Origin: an uncultured Oscillospiraceae bacterium | Lineage (GTDB): Bacteria; Bacillota; Clostridia; Oscillospirales; Ruminococcaceae | Direction: 5' to 3' | NCBI GenBank assembly: GCA_934444765.1 | Contig: CAKSDC010000003.1 | Coordinates: 58,811 to 122,810 of the forward strand | DNA length: 64,000 bases | Shown here: positions 26,555 through 35,214 of the stretch, piece after piece | Position numbering within the stretch: the first letter of the stretch is position 1 | Layout: each line of letters begins with the position of its first letter | Translations under genes and position numbers: made by a program | The notes under the pieces: generated by a model | What the model was told of the DNA's origin: nothing | What the model saw: the letters and a program-made list of their open reading frames with translations, nothing else | Databases searched by the model: none

Positions 26555-27595
26555 ATGGACAGTACTGTACAGTATAGATGTCCTAACTGTGGTGGAGATA
26601 TTCAGTATTCAGCAGAAAAAAAGGGTTTTGAGTGTGAATACTGTATGTCCCACTTTACACAGGCAGAGTTTGAAGAAATATTCAAAGAAGTAGAGGCAGA
26701 ACACGAAAAAGAACTTAACAATCCCACTACCACCGAATTTGAAGAACATACCAACCTATACGTATGCAATAGTTGTGGTGCCGAAATTATAGCAGACGAC
26801 AATACTTCTGCTACGTTCTGTTGTTACTGTCATAATCCAGTAGCGTTAAAGGGCAGACTATCAGGAGAGTATAAACCTAAAAGAGTAATTCCATTTGACA
26901 TCAATAAGGAACAGGCAGAAAAAATATTCAAAGACTGGGTAAGCAAAAAGAAGTTCACACCTACAGACTTCAAATCCAACAGAACCCTTGAAAAGATGAC
27001 TGGTCTATACGTACCATTTTGGCTTGCAGACTGCACCACTAAAAGTCGTATTACTGGTTTAGCAAAGTCGGAAAAAAGTCTGGGTAATAACAGAACCGAA
27101 GTTTCGGAGTACAATATAGTTAGAGAACTTAACGCTACATTTTTGAAAGTTCCAGCCGACGGCGAAAAAAAGATAGAAGACGGTCTTATGCAAGCCATAG
27201 AACCTTTTGACTACTCTAAACTAAAAGACTTTTCTATGTCATATCTAAGTGGCTATTATGCCGATAAGTTCGACGTAAACAAGTCGGAAGTATTCCCCAA
27301 CATAAAGCAACGTGTAAGCGACGGTGTAGTTAGCATAGTAAAGAACGACGTATCTAAGTATACATCTTTTGAGATTACTGGTAAAGATATAAACTTCTTA
27401 AAAACCGATTGGGAGTACGTACTAATGCCAGTATGGTTTTTAAACTACAAGTACAAAGAGAAGTTCTATACTTTTGTAGTAAACGGTCAGTCAGGCAAAG
27501 TAGCAGGAAAACTACCACTAAGCATATTCAAACTAATCGGCTTTGGAGTTATACTTACTATAGTGCTTACTATGATATCGGGACTATTCTTATAA
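26555..27595 (+). CDS. Zinc-ribbon membrane protein (YdjG-like, TFIIB-type ribbons)
   Basis: A 346-residue protein. Two zinc ribbons open it: CPNCGGDIQYSAEKKGFECEYC (about 8-29) and CNSCGAEIIADDNTSATFCCYC (about 71-92). A mixed alpha/beta region follows (KRVIPFDINKEQAEKIFKDW; GLYVPFWLADC), ending in a cytoplasm-proximal domain and one or two membrane helices (LSIFKLIGFGVILTIVLTMISGLFL). It lies 34 bases after the SPFH gene and matches the B. subtilis YdjG/YdjI pairing in the PspA stress operon. Similar proteins are often mislabelled as PriA-like helicases, but no helicase motif is present. The ribosome binding site is GGGAGGG. Confidence 0.78.
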   Translation: MDSTVQYRCPNCGGDIQYSAEKKGFECEYCMSHFTQAEFEEIFKEVEAEHEKELNNPTTTEFEEHTNLYVCNSCGAEIIADDNTSATFCCYCHNPVALKGRLSGEYKPKRVIPFDINKEQAEKIFKDWVSKKKFTPTDFKSNRTLEKMTGLYVPFWLADCTTKSRITGLAKSEKSLGNNRTEVSEYNIVRELNATFLKVPADGEKKIEDGLMQAIEPFDYSKLKDFSMSYLSGYYADKFDVNKSEVFPNIKQRVSDGVVSIVKNDVSKYTSFEITGKDINFLKTDWEYVLMPVWFLNYKYKEKFYTFVVNGQSGKVAGKLPLSIFKLIGFGVILTIVLTMISGLFL

Positions 27596-27610
27596 TAGAG
27601 GTGTACACAT

Positions 27611-27955
27611 ATGAAAAAGTTTAAGACTATACTAATAACACTATTGAGTGCTATAACTATGATATCTTGTATGGGTGGAACTTCCACTATGGCTGAAACT
27701 GAAAACGGTACTAACTCACAACAAACCTATTATGGTGGTGACGAAATAGACGAAGGCATTGGATTTGGTGGACGATTAGCAATATGTATAATAATCAGTG
27801 GTGTAGTATGTTTTTCTATAGCGGGTGAATACATATTTCATAAAACCACTAATAGTTCTATATACACTAAAGATACTAACGGAAAAAAACTCATAAAGTT
27901 CACACGCAAAGAGGATACTTTTAAACGCAAGTACATAGTGGATAAAAACAAGTAG
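27611..27955 (+). CDS. Small single-pass membrane protein in the SPFH operon
   Basis: A 114-residue protein with an N-terminal signal sequence (LITLLSAITMISCMGG, possibly a lipobox at ISC), a short Gly/Thr/Tyr segment, one transmembrane helix (LAICIIISGVVCFSIAGEYIF, about 56-76) and a basic cytoplasmic tail. It follows the zinc-ribbon gene by 15 bases and has AGAGGTG before ATG 27611. In B. subtilis the third partner, YdjH, is a TPM-domain protein with a C-terminal helix. This protein has the helix and tail but no room for a TPM domain, so it may be a shortened counterpart. I do not recognise a named family. Confidence 0.65.
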   Translation: MKKFKTILITLLSAITMISCMGGTSTMAETENGTNSQQTYYGGDEIDEGIGFGGRLAICIIISGVVCFSIAGEYIFHKTTNSSIYTKDTNGKKLIKFTRKEDTFKRKYIVDKNK

Positions 27956-27964
27956 ATACAAAAA

Positions 27965-27998
27965 TATTTGGGTATGGTAGAAACACCATACCCAAATA
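27965..27998. terminator. Bidirectional hairpin between convergent genes
   Basis: A 14-base stem (27965-27978 with 27985-27998). On the minus strand it is followed by TTTTTG, so it mainly serves the small gene at 28001. Confidence 0.75.
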
Positions 27999-28000
27999 TA

Positions 28001-28297
28001 CTATTCTTTTCTATTTAACCAAGCATAAGCTAAGTCTAACGCTTCCAATAGAGTGGAACGTTCGCCACTTCTTACTATAGAATCCATTAAACTTAACCCC
28101 TCCTTAGTGGATACTTTATATATAGCAATTTTATCAGCAACTTCTATACTTTGCAAGGGCTGTTTGTGAAGTACTTGCATTCTAATAAAGTATTCGTCGC
28201 TCATACTACCCAAATAGAGTTCATCATCTTTTCTTAATAAAGGGTAACCCTTATATGTAAGAAAACTTTTTTCTGTACTGGTTTCTTCTATACTCAT
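28001..28297 (-). CDS. Small conserved hypothetical protein
   Basis: A 98-residue soluble protein. It begins with a compact beta-rich half (FLTYKGYPLLRKDDELYLGSMSDEYFIRMQVL), followed by EVADKIAIYKVST and a C-terminal helix (ERSTLLEALDLAYAWLNR). Proteins with the same LTYKGYPL...D.IYYG...EALD.A..WL pattern recur in clostridia, as I recall, but have no assigned function. GAAAGGCGG precedes ATG 28297. It stands alone, with its own promoter and terminator. Confidence 0.75.
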   Translation of the reverse strand: MSIEETSTEKSFLTYKGYPLLRKDDELYLGSMSDEYFIRMQVLHKQPLQSIEVADKIAIYKVSTKEGLSLMDSIVRSGERSTLLEALDLAYAWLNRKE

Positions 28298-28340
28298 ATA
28301 TGCAACCGCCTTTCAATAATTATTATACGATACAATAAAT

Positions 28341-28369
28341 ATTATATCACACTTTGAATTTTTTTGCAA
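28341..28369 (-). promoter_or_regulatory. Sigma-A promoter of the 98-residue protein gene
   Basis: On the minus strand, TTGCAA (28369-28364), a 17-base spacer and TATAAT (28346-28341). Confidence 0.6.
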
Positions 28370-28455
28370 TATGCACAAATGAAAATTATAAAAGCACTAA
28401 TATTTTATAGACATTTTGGGAATATTGTATATCACATTCGACTATTTTCTATATA

Positions 28456-29922
28456 TTACCAATTAGTTACAAAGTCTGTATCGCCTTCTATATTAGCAAT
28501 ATTAGGTAGTAAAGAGTTATCTAAAAAGCTTGAACGACAAGCAAAACTTACTAATCCGTTATGGACTATAGCCACTTTTCTATCGTTAATGCGGTAGAAC
28601 TGAACCACATCAGGTTCACCGCCAGACTGTAGATTAATAGTTACAGTAACTTCAGGTTCACCAGATACGGCATCTAAGTATAGTTCTTCGGCAGGTGCTT
28701 TGATTAGTGCTTGATAGAAACTCTTGTATCTGTTAAGGTCGAAGTCTTTACCGTTTAGTTTAACCGAATAGTCATCGGAAGTACCTTCACCCTCAAACTT
28801 TAAAGTAGTATCTTTAGTGGTAATAGTCATATCTTTGATATCGTAGATATACGTACCAAATACTAACTGAGAGGTAATATCCATAGGTTTTACGTTCAAC
28901 CAAGGGACAGAACTTTCCGAAAATGCGAATAGTATATCTATACCTTCAAAGTATCCAAAGTAGGCGGTATAGTCCTCATCGTAAGAAGTGGAACTATAAG
29001 AAGAACCTATCTTTAGATTATAAGTGTTTCCGTCGTCACAGACCATAGTAACTTCACAAGTAGGGTCATTTATTCCAGCCACTTCTAACTGTTCTTCTGT
29101 AGGTGATAACGATACTATACTATCAGCAGTAAGTCCGAACATACTATGTGTAATATCTTGTGAGTTATCCGCATTAAGGTACGCATATACTGGAGAAGTC
29201 ATAATATGACTTGCCGAAGTACCGCCTATATAGTCTTCGTCGTCGGCTCTGTGGTCGTATTGGAGTACTATATCATAGTCTAAGTCTTTACGCTTTATGG
29301 TTAAGTTTTCGACTGTAGGATATTCATCATCGGCAGGAGTTTCTAAGCACACTCTTGAGATAAAGTAGTTACTATCTTTTTGGAATACATATAGTGGATT
29401 ACTACTTACCGTATATACTGCGTCTTCATCGGACATCTTTAGATACATACCCTCTACAGGACTGTTATCCCCTACTAAGAACGTTTCGGAGGAACTATCG
29501 TCAAAGTATACGGTAACGGTAGCGGAAGGGTTGTCCAAACCGAACTGACTTAAATCTGTAGGGTTTTCGTCCACCAGTTCCAAAGCCTCTAAAGAGGCGC
29601 AGTTATTAGCTATAGTAGATACTATAGTATCGTTTTGAGTATACTTAGAGATTTCATCTATAGAGTATTTAGCGTCGATATCGTCTGTAGCTTTAGCGGT
29701 ACGTTCAAGAGTATAACCACCCGATGGATTGTCCACTACTACCTTGTTTACTTCGCTACTATCGTGTTGATAGAATATATGGTTAGCTTCTGCTATTAAA
29801 GAGTCTCCCACCTCAGCATCTTCACTATTAGAACTATCCGTTAGCTTTAAAGCCACCAAACCACCACCCAATAGTACTAAACATACACTACAAGCTATTA
29901 TTCCCTTAACGGTTTTATTCAT
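28456..29922 (-). CDS. DUF4340 domain protein of a Gld-type ABC system
   Basis: A 488-residue membrane-anchored extracytoplasmic protein. ATG 29922 is chosen because GGAGG lies before it. A single N-terminal anchor (VKGIIACSVCLVLLGGGLVAL) is followed by DUF4340-type repeats with the pattern LxxFGLDNPSATVTVYFDDSSSETFLVGDN (about 125-155) and YTLERTAKATDD. It is the last gene of the operon ATPase-permease-GldG-like-DUF4340. DUF4340 proteins regularly accompany GldG-type ABC genes, but their function is unknown. It may bind a ligand or form the extracellular part of the complex. Confidence 0.85.
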   Translation of the reverse strand: MNKTVKGIIACSVCLVLLGGGLVALKLTDSSNSEDAEVGDSLIAEANHIFYQHDSSEVNKVVVDNPSGGYTLERTAKATDDIDAKYSIDEISKYTQNDTIVSTIANNCASLEALELVDENPTDLSQFGLDNPSATVTVYFDDSSSETFLVGDNSPVEGMYLKMSDEDAVYTVSSNPLYVFQKDSNYFISRVCLETPADDEYPTVENLTIKRKDLDYDIVLQYDHRADDEDYIGGTSASHIMTSPVYAYLNADNSQDITHSMFGLTADSIVSLSPTEEQLEVAGINDPTCEVTMVCDDGNTYNLKIGSSYSSTSYDEDYTAYFGYFEGIDILFAFSESSVPWLNVKPMDITSQLVFGTYIYDIKDMTITTKDTTLKFEGEGTSDDYSVKLNGKDFDLNRYKSFYQALIKAPAEELYLDAVSGEPEVTVTINLQSGGEPDVVQFYRINDRKVAIVHNGLVSFACRSSFLDNSLLPNIANIEGDTDFVTNW

Positions 29923-30015
29923 ATAAAAGGCTACCTCCATAAAATATTAATATGCTAACTTAGTACTATAGAAACGTACTAAATAGCACGTTTCTATGTA
30001 CCATGGTACTTTAAG

Positions 30016-31590
30016 TTACTTATTTCTACGTTTAGCGAATACTATAAATCCTATAACGACTACTACTAAAGGTACTACTATTACTAATATAGTCTTAAGT
30101 ACGTTGTATTGAAGGTTACTAATTTCTACGGAAGATACTACTAAGCTCTTAGGTACTATAGTAATACCTTGAGACTTACCAGTCATCTTATTTATAGCGT
30201 TTAGTATAAATTCGCCGTTGTTATAAGAAGTATCCGAAGTGATATATACGTCGGTCATGAATGCAGAACCCATAACCATAACGTTGCTGGTAACTTTTTC
30301 GTTGTTATCGTCGAATATATACTTAGAACCCATAGCCATAACGTTCTGTATACCGGTTACAGCAGTAGAGATATCAAAAGTATTATCAGCGTCTAAAGGT
30401 ACTAAAGCAGAAGTGCTTGAAGTATTAAGTATAGTACAAGTTTCCCTGTCGCCGTTGGTTTCCCAAAGAAGTTCGATAGGTCTTGCAACTGGTACTGCTA
30501 TAGGTAGTGTAGTATCGGATACCAATGAAGAGTAGTCATCATTAGCTATAACGCCTATAGAAGAGTTTATATAGTTATTTAAACCATATACACCTACAGT
30601 CTGTGCGGAAGAACTATCAGTTTCTACGACGTAGTTATCGCCAACTTTTAAGCCCCATTCTGCCAAAAATTCATCTATATGAGTAGTAGTATTTTGGTCA
30701 TAGTTAGCCACATATAGCATATTCTTGCCGAGTTTACCGTCATTGTATAGATAGTCACTAATCTTATCTATAACGGCTGAGTTGAAGTCGTTTAATGGAG
30801 AGAATACCACTAATAGGTCGGTACTGTCTACGTCTATATCGGAAGTAAGAATATCCAACTCTTCAACGTCGTAACCGTTGCTTTCTATCATGTTCTTTAA
30901 AGCATAGCTTGCGTACTGTACGGAATTTGGCATATCAGCACTTACTAATACAGCCTTTTTAGGGTTAGCGTCTGTTACGTACATAACGGCAGAAGTAAGT
31001 TCTTGCTCTGCTTTAGATTGAGTAACCGAACCGTTACCGCTATCATCATAGGATATAGTAAATAGGTCGTTTAGAGTTAATACTTTAATTCTATCGCTAT
31101 CGTTTTCGCCTGTACCCTTACGATATACTACTATATCACCTTCTGTTAAGTCTCCACTATAGATACTCTTAAACTTAGATACGTAGTTAGGATTTTTATT
31201 CATATTGATGTACTCTACAGTAACCTTATCGGAATACTTAGCGTACTTTTGAATAACTTCTGAAGCCTGTTTATAGTATATAGCTTTATCTTCAAAGTTA
31301 CTCTTATCGGAAAGTACTATAATTTGAACGTCCTGTTGTACGTCGTTTAGATAGTCTATAGTATCTTGTGAGATAGTAAATATATCATCATTAGTCAAGT
31401 CCAAAGTAAGGTCGAAACGGTCAGTAACGTTAGTAGCTATCACGTTTATAACTACTACTATAGCGACCACTATAACGGTAAGAGCAGTAGCTAAAGAGCC
31501 ATACTTTAGTTTCTTTTTGTTTATAGGTTGCTTTTCCTTTTTAGGTTTAGACTGTTTTTCCTTTTTGTCTTTCTTGTTATCTTCGCTCAT
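30016..31590 (-). CDS. GldG-like ABC system auxiliary membrane protein
   Basis: A 524-residue protein whose start at ATG 31590 follows TAGGAGG. A Lys-rich cytoplasmic N-terminus (about 30 residues) leads into a first transmembrane helix (TALTVIVVAIVVVINVIA). Next comes the large GldG-type extracytoplasmic domain: RFDLTLDLTNDDIFTISQDT, VQIIVLSDKSNFED, VSADMPN and LLVVFSPLNDF. A second helix (VLKTILVIVVPLVVVVIGFIVF) ends in a short basic tail. GldG in Bacteroidetes belongs to the gliding ABC transporter; in Firmicutes the same architecture is widespread without gliding, and the substrate is unknown. It lies 22 bases after the permease gene. Confidence 0.87.
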   Translation of the reverse strand: MSEDNKKDKKEKQSKPKKEKQPINKKKLKYGSLATALTVIVVAIVVVINVIATNVTDRFDLTLDLTNDDIFTISQDTIDYLNDVQQDVQIIVLSDKSNFEDKAIYYKQASEVIQKYAKYSDKVTVEYINMNKNPNYVSKFKSIYSGDLTEGDIVVYRKGTGENDSDRIKVLTLNDLFTISYDDSGNGSVTQSKAEQELTSAVMYVTDANPKKAVLVSADMPNSVQYASYALKNMIESNGYDVEELDILTSDIDVDSTDLLVVFSPLNDFNSAVIDKISDYLYNDGKLGKNMLYVANYDQNTTTHIDEFLAEWGLKVGDNYVVETDSSSAQTVGVYGLNNYINSSIGVIANDDYSSLVSDTTLPIAVPVARPIELLWETNGDRETCTILNTSSTSALVPLDADNTFDISTAVTGIQNVMAMGSKYIFDDNNEKVTSNVMVMGSAFMTDVYITSDTSYNNGEFILNAINKMTGKSQGITIVPKSLVVSSVEISNLQYNVLKTILVIVVPLVVVVIGFIVFAKRRNK

Positions 31591-31612
31591 GTTTATCAAT
31601 ACCTCCTATATA

Positions 31613-32317
31613 TTAGCTCCAACGACGTTTTTCAAACACTCTAACGGTAAAGAAGTTAAACAGTGCTATTACGCTAACGTAGAATAGTACACTGGACAAG
31701 TCGAAAATACCCTGTGTAAACTCATAGTATCTGGTATAGAACGATAGAGAGTTTAATATGGTAACTAAAGGAGTCCAAGAGATTAAAGAAGATAGGCTAT
31801 CTAATAGATATAGTACTAACAGTGCAAACATACCACCTATAGCAGCTACTATCTGATTTTCGGTCAATGCAGATACGAACATCGCAACCGAAATAAATGC
31901 TCCACCTAATAGCAATAACGCTAAACAGTTAGACAATACTAAAGCCCAAGATACACTTCCAAAAAACGCTAATATTAAAGCGTATACTAAAAAGATAGCT
32001 ATTCCTAAAGCGTATAGTGTAAACGCTGAAAAGTATTTACCCAATACTATCTCGGTTAAACTTACTGGTGCAGTCAATAAACCCTGTTCGGTCTTCTGCT
32101 TTTTTTCTTCACTCATTAGACGCATAGTGGTAATAGGAATTAAAAATAGTATTACCATGAACATAGAGGAAAACACCGAAGACATATCCGTATTACCAGA
32201 GTATAGACAATTTAAACTAAAAAACAACGCTGAGAAAAAGTAGAACACATCTAAAAAGATATACGCAATAGCAGAAGAAAAGAACGCTCCCATTTCACGC
32301 CTATATATAGCACCCAT
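31613..32317 (-). CDS. ABC-2 type permease (GldF-like)
   Basis: A 234-residue permease with six predicted helices. The N-terminal elbow MGAIYRREMGAFFSSAIAYIF is typical of GldF/NosY permeases. EEKKQKTEQGLLTAPVSLTEIVLGKYFSAF (about 70-98) is the conserved coupling region that contacts the ATPase. Its ATG shares one base with the stop codon of the ATPase gene (TAATG), so the two are translationally coupled. It works with the ATPase and the GldG-like and DUF4340 proteins downstream. Confidence 0.9.
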   Translation of the reverse strand: MGAIYRREMGAFFSSAIAYIFLDVFYFFSALFFSLNCLYSGNTDMSSVFSSMFMVILFLIPITTMRLMSEEKKQKTEQGLLTAPVSLTEIVLGKYFSAFTLYALGIAIFLVYALILAFFGSVSWALVLSNCLALLLLGGAFISVAMFVSALTENQIVAAIGGMFALLVLYLLDSLSSLISWTPLVTILNSLSFYTRYYEFTQGIFDLSSVLFYVSVIALFNFFTVRVFEKRRWS

Positions 32318-33297
32318 TACTTACTACCTCCGTCTTTAATAACTTCTTTATTTTTATAGATATTTTCGCCCATAGTAATCTTTAAGAATATATCTTCTAA
32401 TGATATTTCGTTATTCTTCATCATTAGAATGTTAAGGTTATTTTCTTTGCATACTCTGTTGATATCGTAACGAACGTCCATTCCTTCTTTAGCTTCTATA
32501 TCGAACTCCCAAACGTTGTCTTCTCTAAGCATATCAGCCTTAACCGATACTATACCGTCAATATCACGGATAAGTTTAATAATCTGTTTTCTGTCAGCAC
32601 CGTCTATTCTCATAATAAGCCTGTGGTCGCCTGATACGGTTTTAGAAAGGTTATCTATAGTATCTTCGGCGGCGACTTTTCCGTTGTTAATAATAATAAC
32701 ACGGTCGCATACTGCCTGAATTTCGGATAGTATATGTGAAGATAGTATTACAGTATGTTTTTTACCTAAACGTTTTACTAAAGTTCTAATTTCTATAATC
32801 TGTTTAGGGTCTAAACCTACAGTAGGTTCATCAAGAATAAGTACTGGCGGATTGCCTATTAACGCTTGAGCTAAACCTACTCTTTGCTTATAACCTTTAG
32901 AGAGGTTTTTAATAATACGTTCGTATACATCGTTAATCTTAACTAAGTCGCATACGTCGTGTAAGTGTGACTTTCTTGGAAGTTTGCACTTTTTAAGGTC
33001 GTACACAAAGTTAAGATAGTCTTTAACGGTCATATCTAAGTATAGCGGTGGAATTTCTGGAAGATAGCCTATATTTTTTTTAGCCTTAATAGGTTCTTCA
33101 AAGATATCTATTCCGTTAATAGTAGCACTTCCCGAAGTAGATGAGATATAGCCAGTAAGCATATTCATAGTAGTAGACTTACCAGCACCATTAGGACCTA
33201 AAAAGCCCAGTATTTCGCCGTCCTCCACCGTAAAAGATATGTCATTTACCGCCAACTTGTCGCCATATCTTTTAGTAAGATTTTTAATTTCTATCAT
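32317..33297 (-). CDS. ABC transporter ATPase (GldA-like)
   Basis: A 326-residue ATP-binding subunit. Walker A GPNGAGKSTT (about 35), Q-loop YLPEIPPLY (about 84), a signature LSKGYKQRVGLAQAL (about 133), Walker B VLILDEPTVGLDP (about 153) and H-loop SSHIL are all intact, so it should hydrolyse ATP. A C-terminal domain of about 100 residues (from 220) extends beyond the nucleotide-binding domain, as in GldA/NatA-type exporters. CAGGAGGGC precedes ATG 33297. It opens the four-gene operon. Confidence 0.94.
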   Translation of the reverse strand: MIEIKNLTKRYGDKLAVNDISFTVEDGEILGFLGPNGAGKSTTMNMLTGYISSTSGSATINGIDIFEEPIKAKKNIGYLPEIPPLYLDMTVKDYLNFVYDLKKCKLPRKSHLHDVCDLVKINDVYERIIKNLSKGYKQRVGLAQALIGNPPVLILDEPTVGLDPKQIIEIRTLVKRLGKKHTVILSSHILSEIQAVCDRVIIINNGKVAAEDTIDNLSKTVSGDHRLIMRIDGADRKQIIKLIRDIDGIVSVKADMLREDNVWEFDIEAKEGMDVRYDINRVCKENNLNILMMKNNEISLEDIFLKITMGENIYKNKEVIKDGGSK

Positions 33298-33415
33298 AGA
33301 AAAAATCGCCCTCCTGATAGTTTAATATTACATACCATGCACAAGCACTATTATATTTAAAGTATGTGAAAGTTATATGATAGTAGTATATCTTGAATAT
33401 GAAAGTTTTAACACA

Positions 33416-34297
33416 CTAACTCTGCTTGCAAGAACATACTGCAATATCGTTATATATAGCCTGTTTAAGTTCTTCTATAGAGTTAAACTTGTGTTCTGGT
33501 CTAACGTAGTCGTATAAAGACACTCTAACCACTCTATTATACAAGTCACCCGAATAGCCTATAATATGAGTTTCTGCAACGGGAACACCCTCATTAGTAA
33601 CGGTAGGTTTCACGCCAACGTTGGTCATAGACGGGTATTCTATACCGTCTATAGTGGTTATAGAGCGGTACACTCCGAACTTAGCTATAACCTGTCTTTC
33701 TCCGAATAGTTGATTTATAGTAGGAACGTTTATAGTACGTCCTATCTGTGTTCCGTGAACCACCAACTTATTAATATAGTAGTTATATCCCAATAGAGCG
33801 TTAGCCTCTTTAACGTTACCTTCGCTTAGTAGTGTTCTAATCTTACTGGAAGATACTATACCACCATTAGAGGCTATAGACTGCATAACTTTAACGGTAA
33901 ATCCAAACGTCTTTCCATAGTCGATTAAATCGTTATGGTCACAAGTAGCACCTTTTCCGAACCTAAAGCGTTGACCACATACTACTACTTTAGCGTGCAT
34001 TCTATTGGATAGTATATCCTTAGCGAACTCCAAACCGCTCATATTCTTAACGTCGTTGAACTTAGGACAGAGTATAGTATCCACACCCATAGACTTAAGC
34101 ATATCCAGTTTAGAGTTATTGTCTAATATGTAGTGTAGTTCTCTGCCCTGTTTGATACGCATATCTTCAGCTGAAAAGGTAAATATACCAGTCTTAAGTC
34201 CCATAGACTTATACTTTAAAGCCTCACCTATTACGGCTTTGTGTCCCAAGTGTACACCGTCGAATATTCCCAAAGCTATAGCGTATTCGTCTGCCAT
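33416..34297 (-). CDS. ribF: Bifunctional riboflavin kinase / FAD synthetase
   Basis: RibF (293 residues) turns riboflavin into FMN and then FAD. The N-terminal nucleotidyltransferase shows IALGIFDGVHLGHKAVI (about 7-23) and a GIVSSSKIRTLLSEGNV motif (about 145-161). The C-terminal kinase domain begins near 175 with VHGTQIGRTINVPTIN and continues with GVYRSITTIDG and TNVGVKPTV. The FAD synthetase opening is slightly short: the protein begins at ADEYAIALG. It is the last gene of the rimP-nusA operon, after truB, as in many Firmicutes. Confidence 0.95.
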   Translation of the reverse strand: MADEYAIALGIFDGVHLGHKAVIGEALKYKSMGLKTGIFTFSAEDMRIKQGRELHYILDNNSKLDMLKSMGVDTILCPKFNDVKNMSGLEFAKDILSNRMHAKVVVCGQRFRFGKGATCDHNDLIDYGKTFGFTVKVMQSIASNGGIVSSSKIRTLLSEGNVKEANALLGYNYYINKLVVHGTQIGRTINVPTINQLFGERQVIAKFGVYRSITTIDGIEYPSMTNVGVKPTVTNEGVPVAETHIIGYSGDLYNRVVRVSLYDYVRPEHKFNSIEELKQAIYNDIAVCSCKQS

Positions 34298-34320
34298 AGT
34301 ATAACACCACCTTAAATAGT

Positions 34321-35214
34321 CTAAAAGTTTTTACCCACTCTTAATACGCCCTCTGTAGGGTCTACATTAGCAGTACCTATAAAGACACCGTCAAAAGAGT
34401 ACACAGCATAAGTAGAGTACTCAGTAGATACGTTAAGTTCTAAGATTGGTAGTTTAACGCCGTTTCTGTACTGTTTAGTTTGAACTTCTGAAAGGGATAG
34501 TTTAGGATAGTCTTTAAAGATAGTTTCAGTAGGTACTATTAGACTATCTATAGAACTATCTAACATAGCGTTAGTAACGTCTTCAAAGGAGTAGCAGTCT
34601 TTTAATTCGAAGCCACTGGCAGAAGTTCTAACTAAAGAAGTCATATAACCACCCACGCCTAAAGCGTCGCCGATATCGTTTATAAGAGTTCTAACATAAG
34701 TACCCTTACCACAACTAATTTCTAAAGTACCTGATAGAGTATCCGCACCATAAGATAGTACTCTAATACTGTATACTACTATCTTACGTGGTGGACGTTC
34801 TACCACTATATTTTTTCGAGCCAAATCGTATAGTCGCTGACCGTTTATAGACACTGCCGAATACATGGGCGGAACTTGTAATATTTCGCCTATGTAATCT
34901 TTTAAGACGCTTTGAATATCTTCAATAGTAACCTTTTTAGGTTCAAAAGTGTGTGTTATAGTGCCTGTACTATCTTGAGTATCGGTAGTAGCACCGAATT
35001 TGAACCCTGCAATATAGCACTTATCATCGTTAGGGAGTATATCGCAACACTTAGTAGCCTTTCCGACAAATACAGGAAGTACACCCGTAGCCATAGGGTC
35101 TAACGTTCCAGAGTGACCCAATCTTTTAAACTTCAATATACCTCTAAGTTTGCCTATAACGTCGAACGAAGTAAAGCCAGCAGGTTTGTTAATACATAGT
35201 ATACCGTCTTTCAT
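34321..35214 (-). CDS. truB: tRNA pseudouridine-55 synthase
   Basis: TruB (297 residues) makes pseudouridine 55 in the T-loop of tRNAs. The catalytic motif GHSGTLDPMATGVLPV (about 34-49) contains the essential Asp. KPAGFTSFDVIGKLR (about 9-23), KGTYVRTLI (about 175-183) and a short C-terminal PUA-like region follow. Its ATG overlaps the stop codon of nrnA (TAATG), showing translational coupling. Confidence 0.96.
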   Translation of the reverse strand: MKDGILCINKPAGFTSFDVIGKLRGILKFKRLGHSGTLDPMATGVLPVFVGKATKCCDILPNDDKCYIAGFKFGATTDTQDSTGTITHTFEPKKVTIEDIQSVLKDYIGEILQVPPMYSAVSINGQRLYDLARKNIVVERPPRKIVVYSIRVLSYGADTLSGTLEISCGKGTYVRTLINDIGDALGVGGYMTSLVRTSASGFELKDCYSFEDVTNAMLDSSIDSLIVPTETIFKDYPKLSLSEVQTKQYRNGVKLPILELNVSTEYSTYAVYSFDGVFIGTANVDPTEGVLRVGKNF

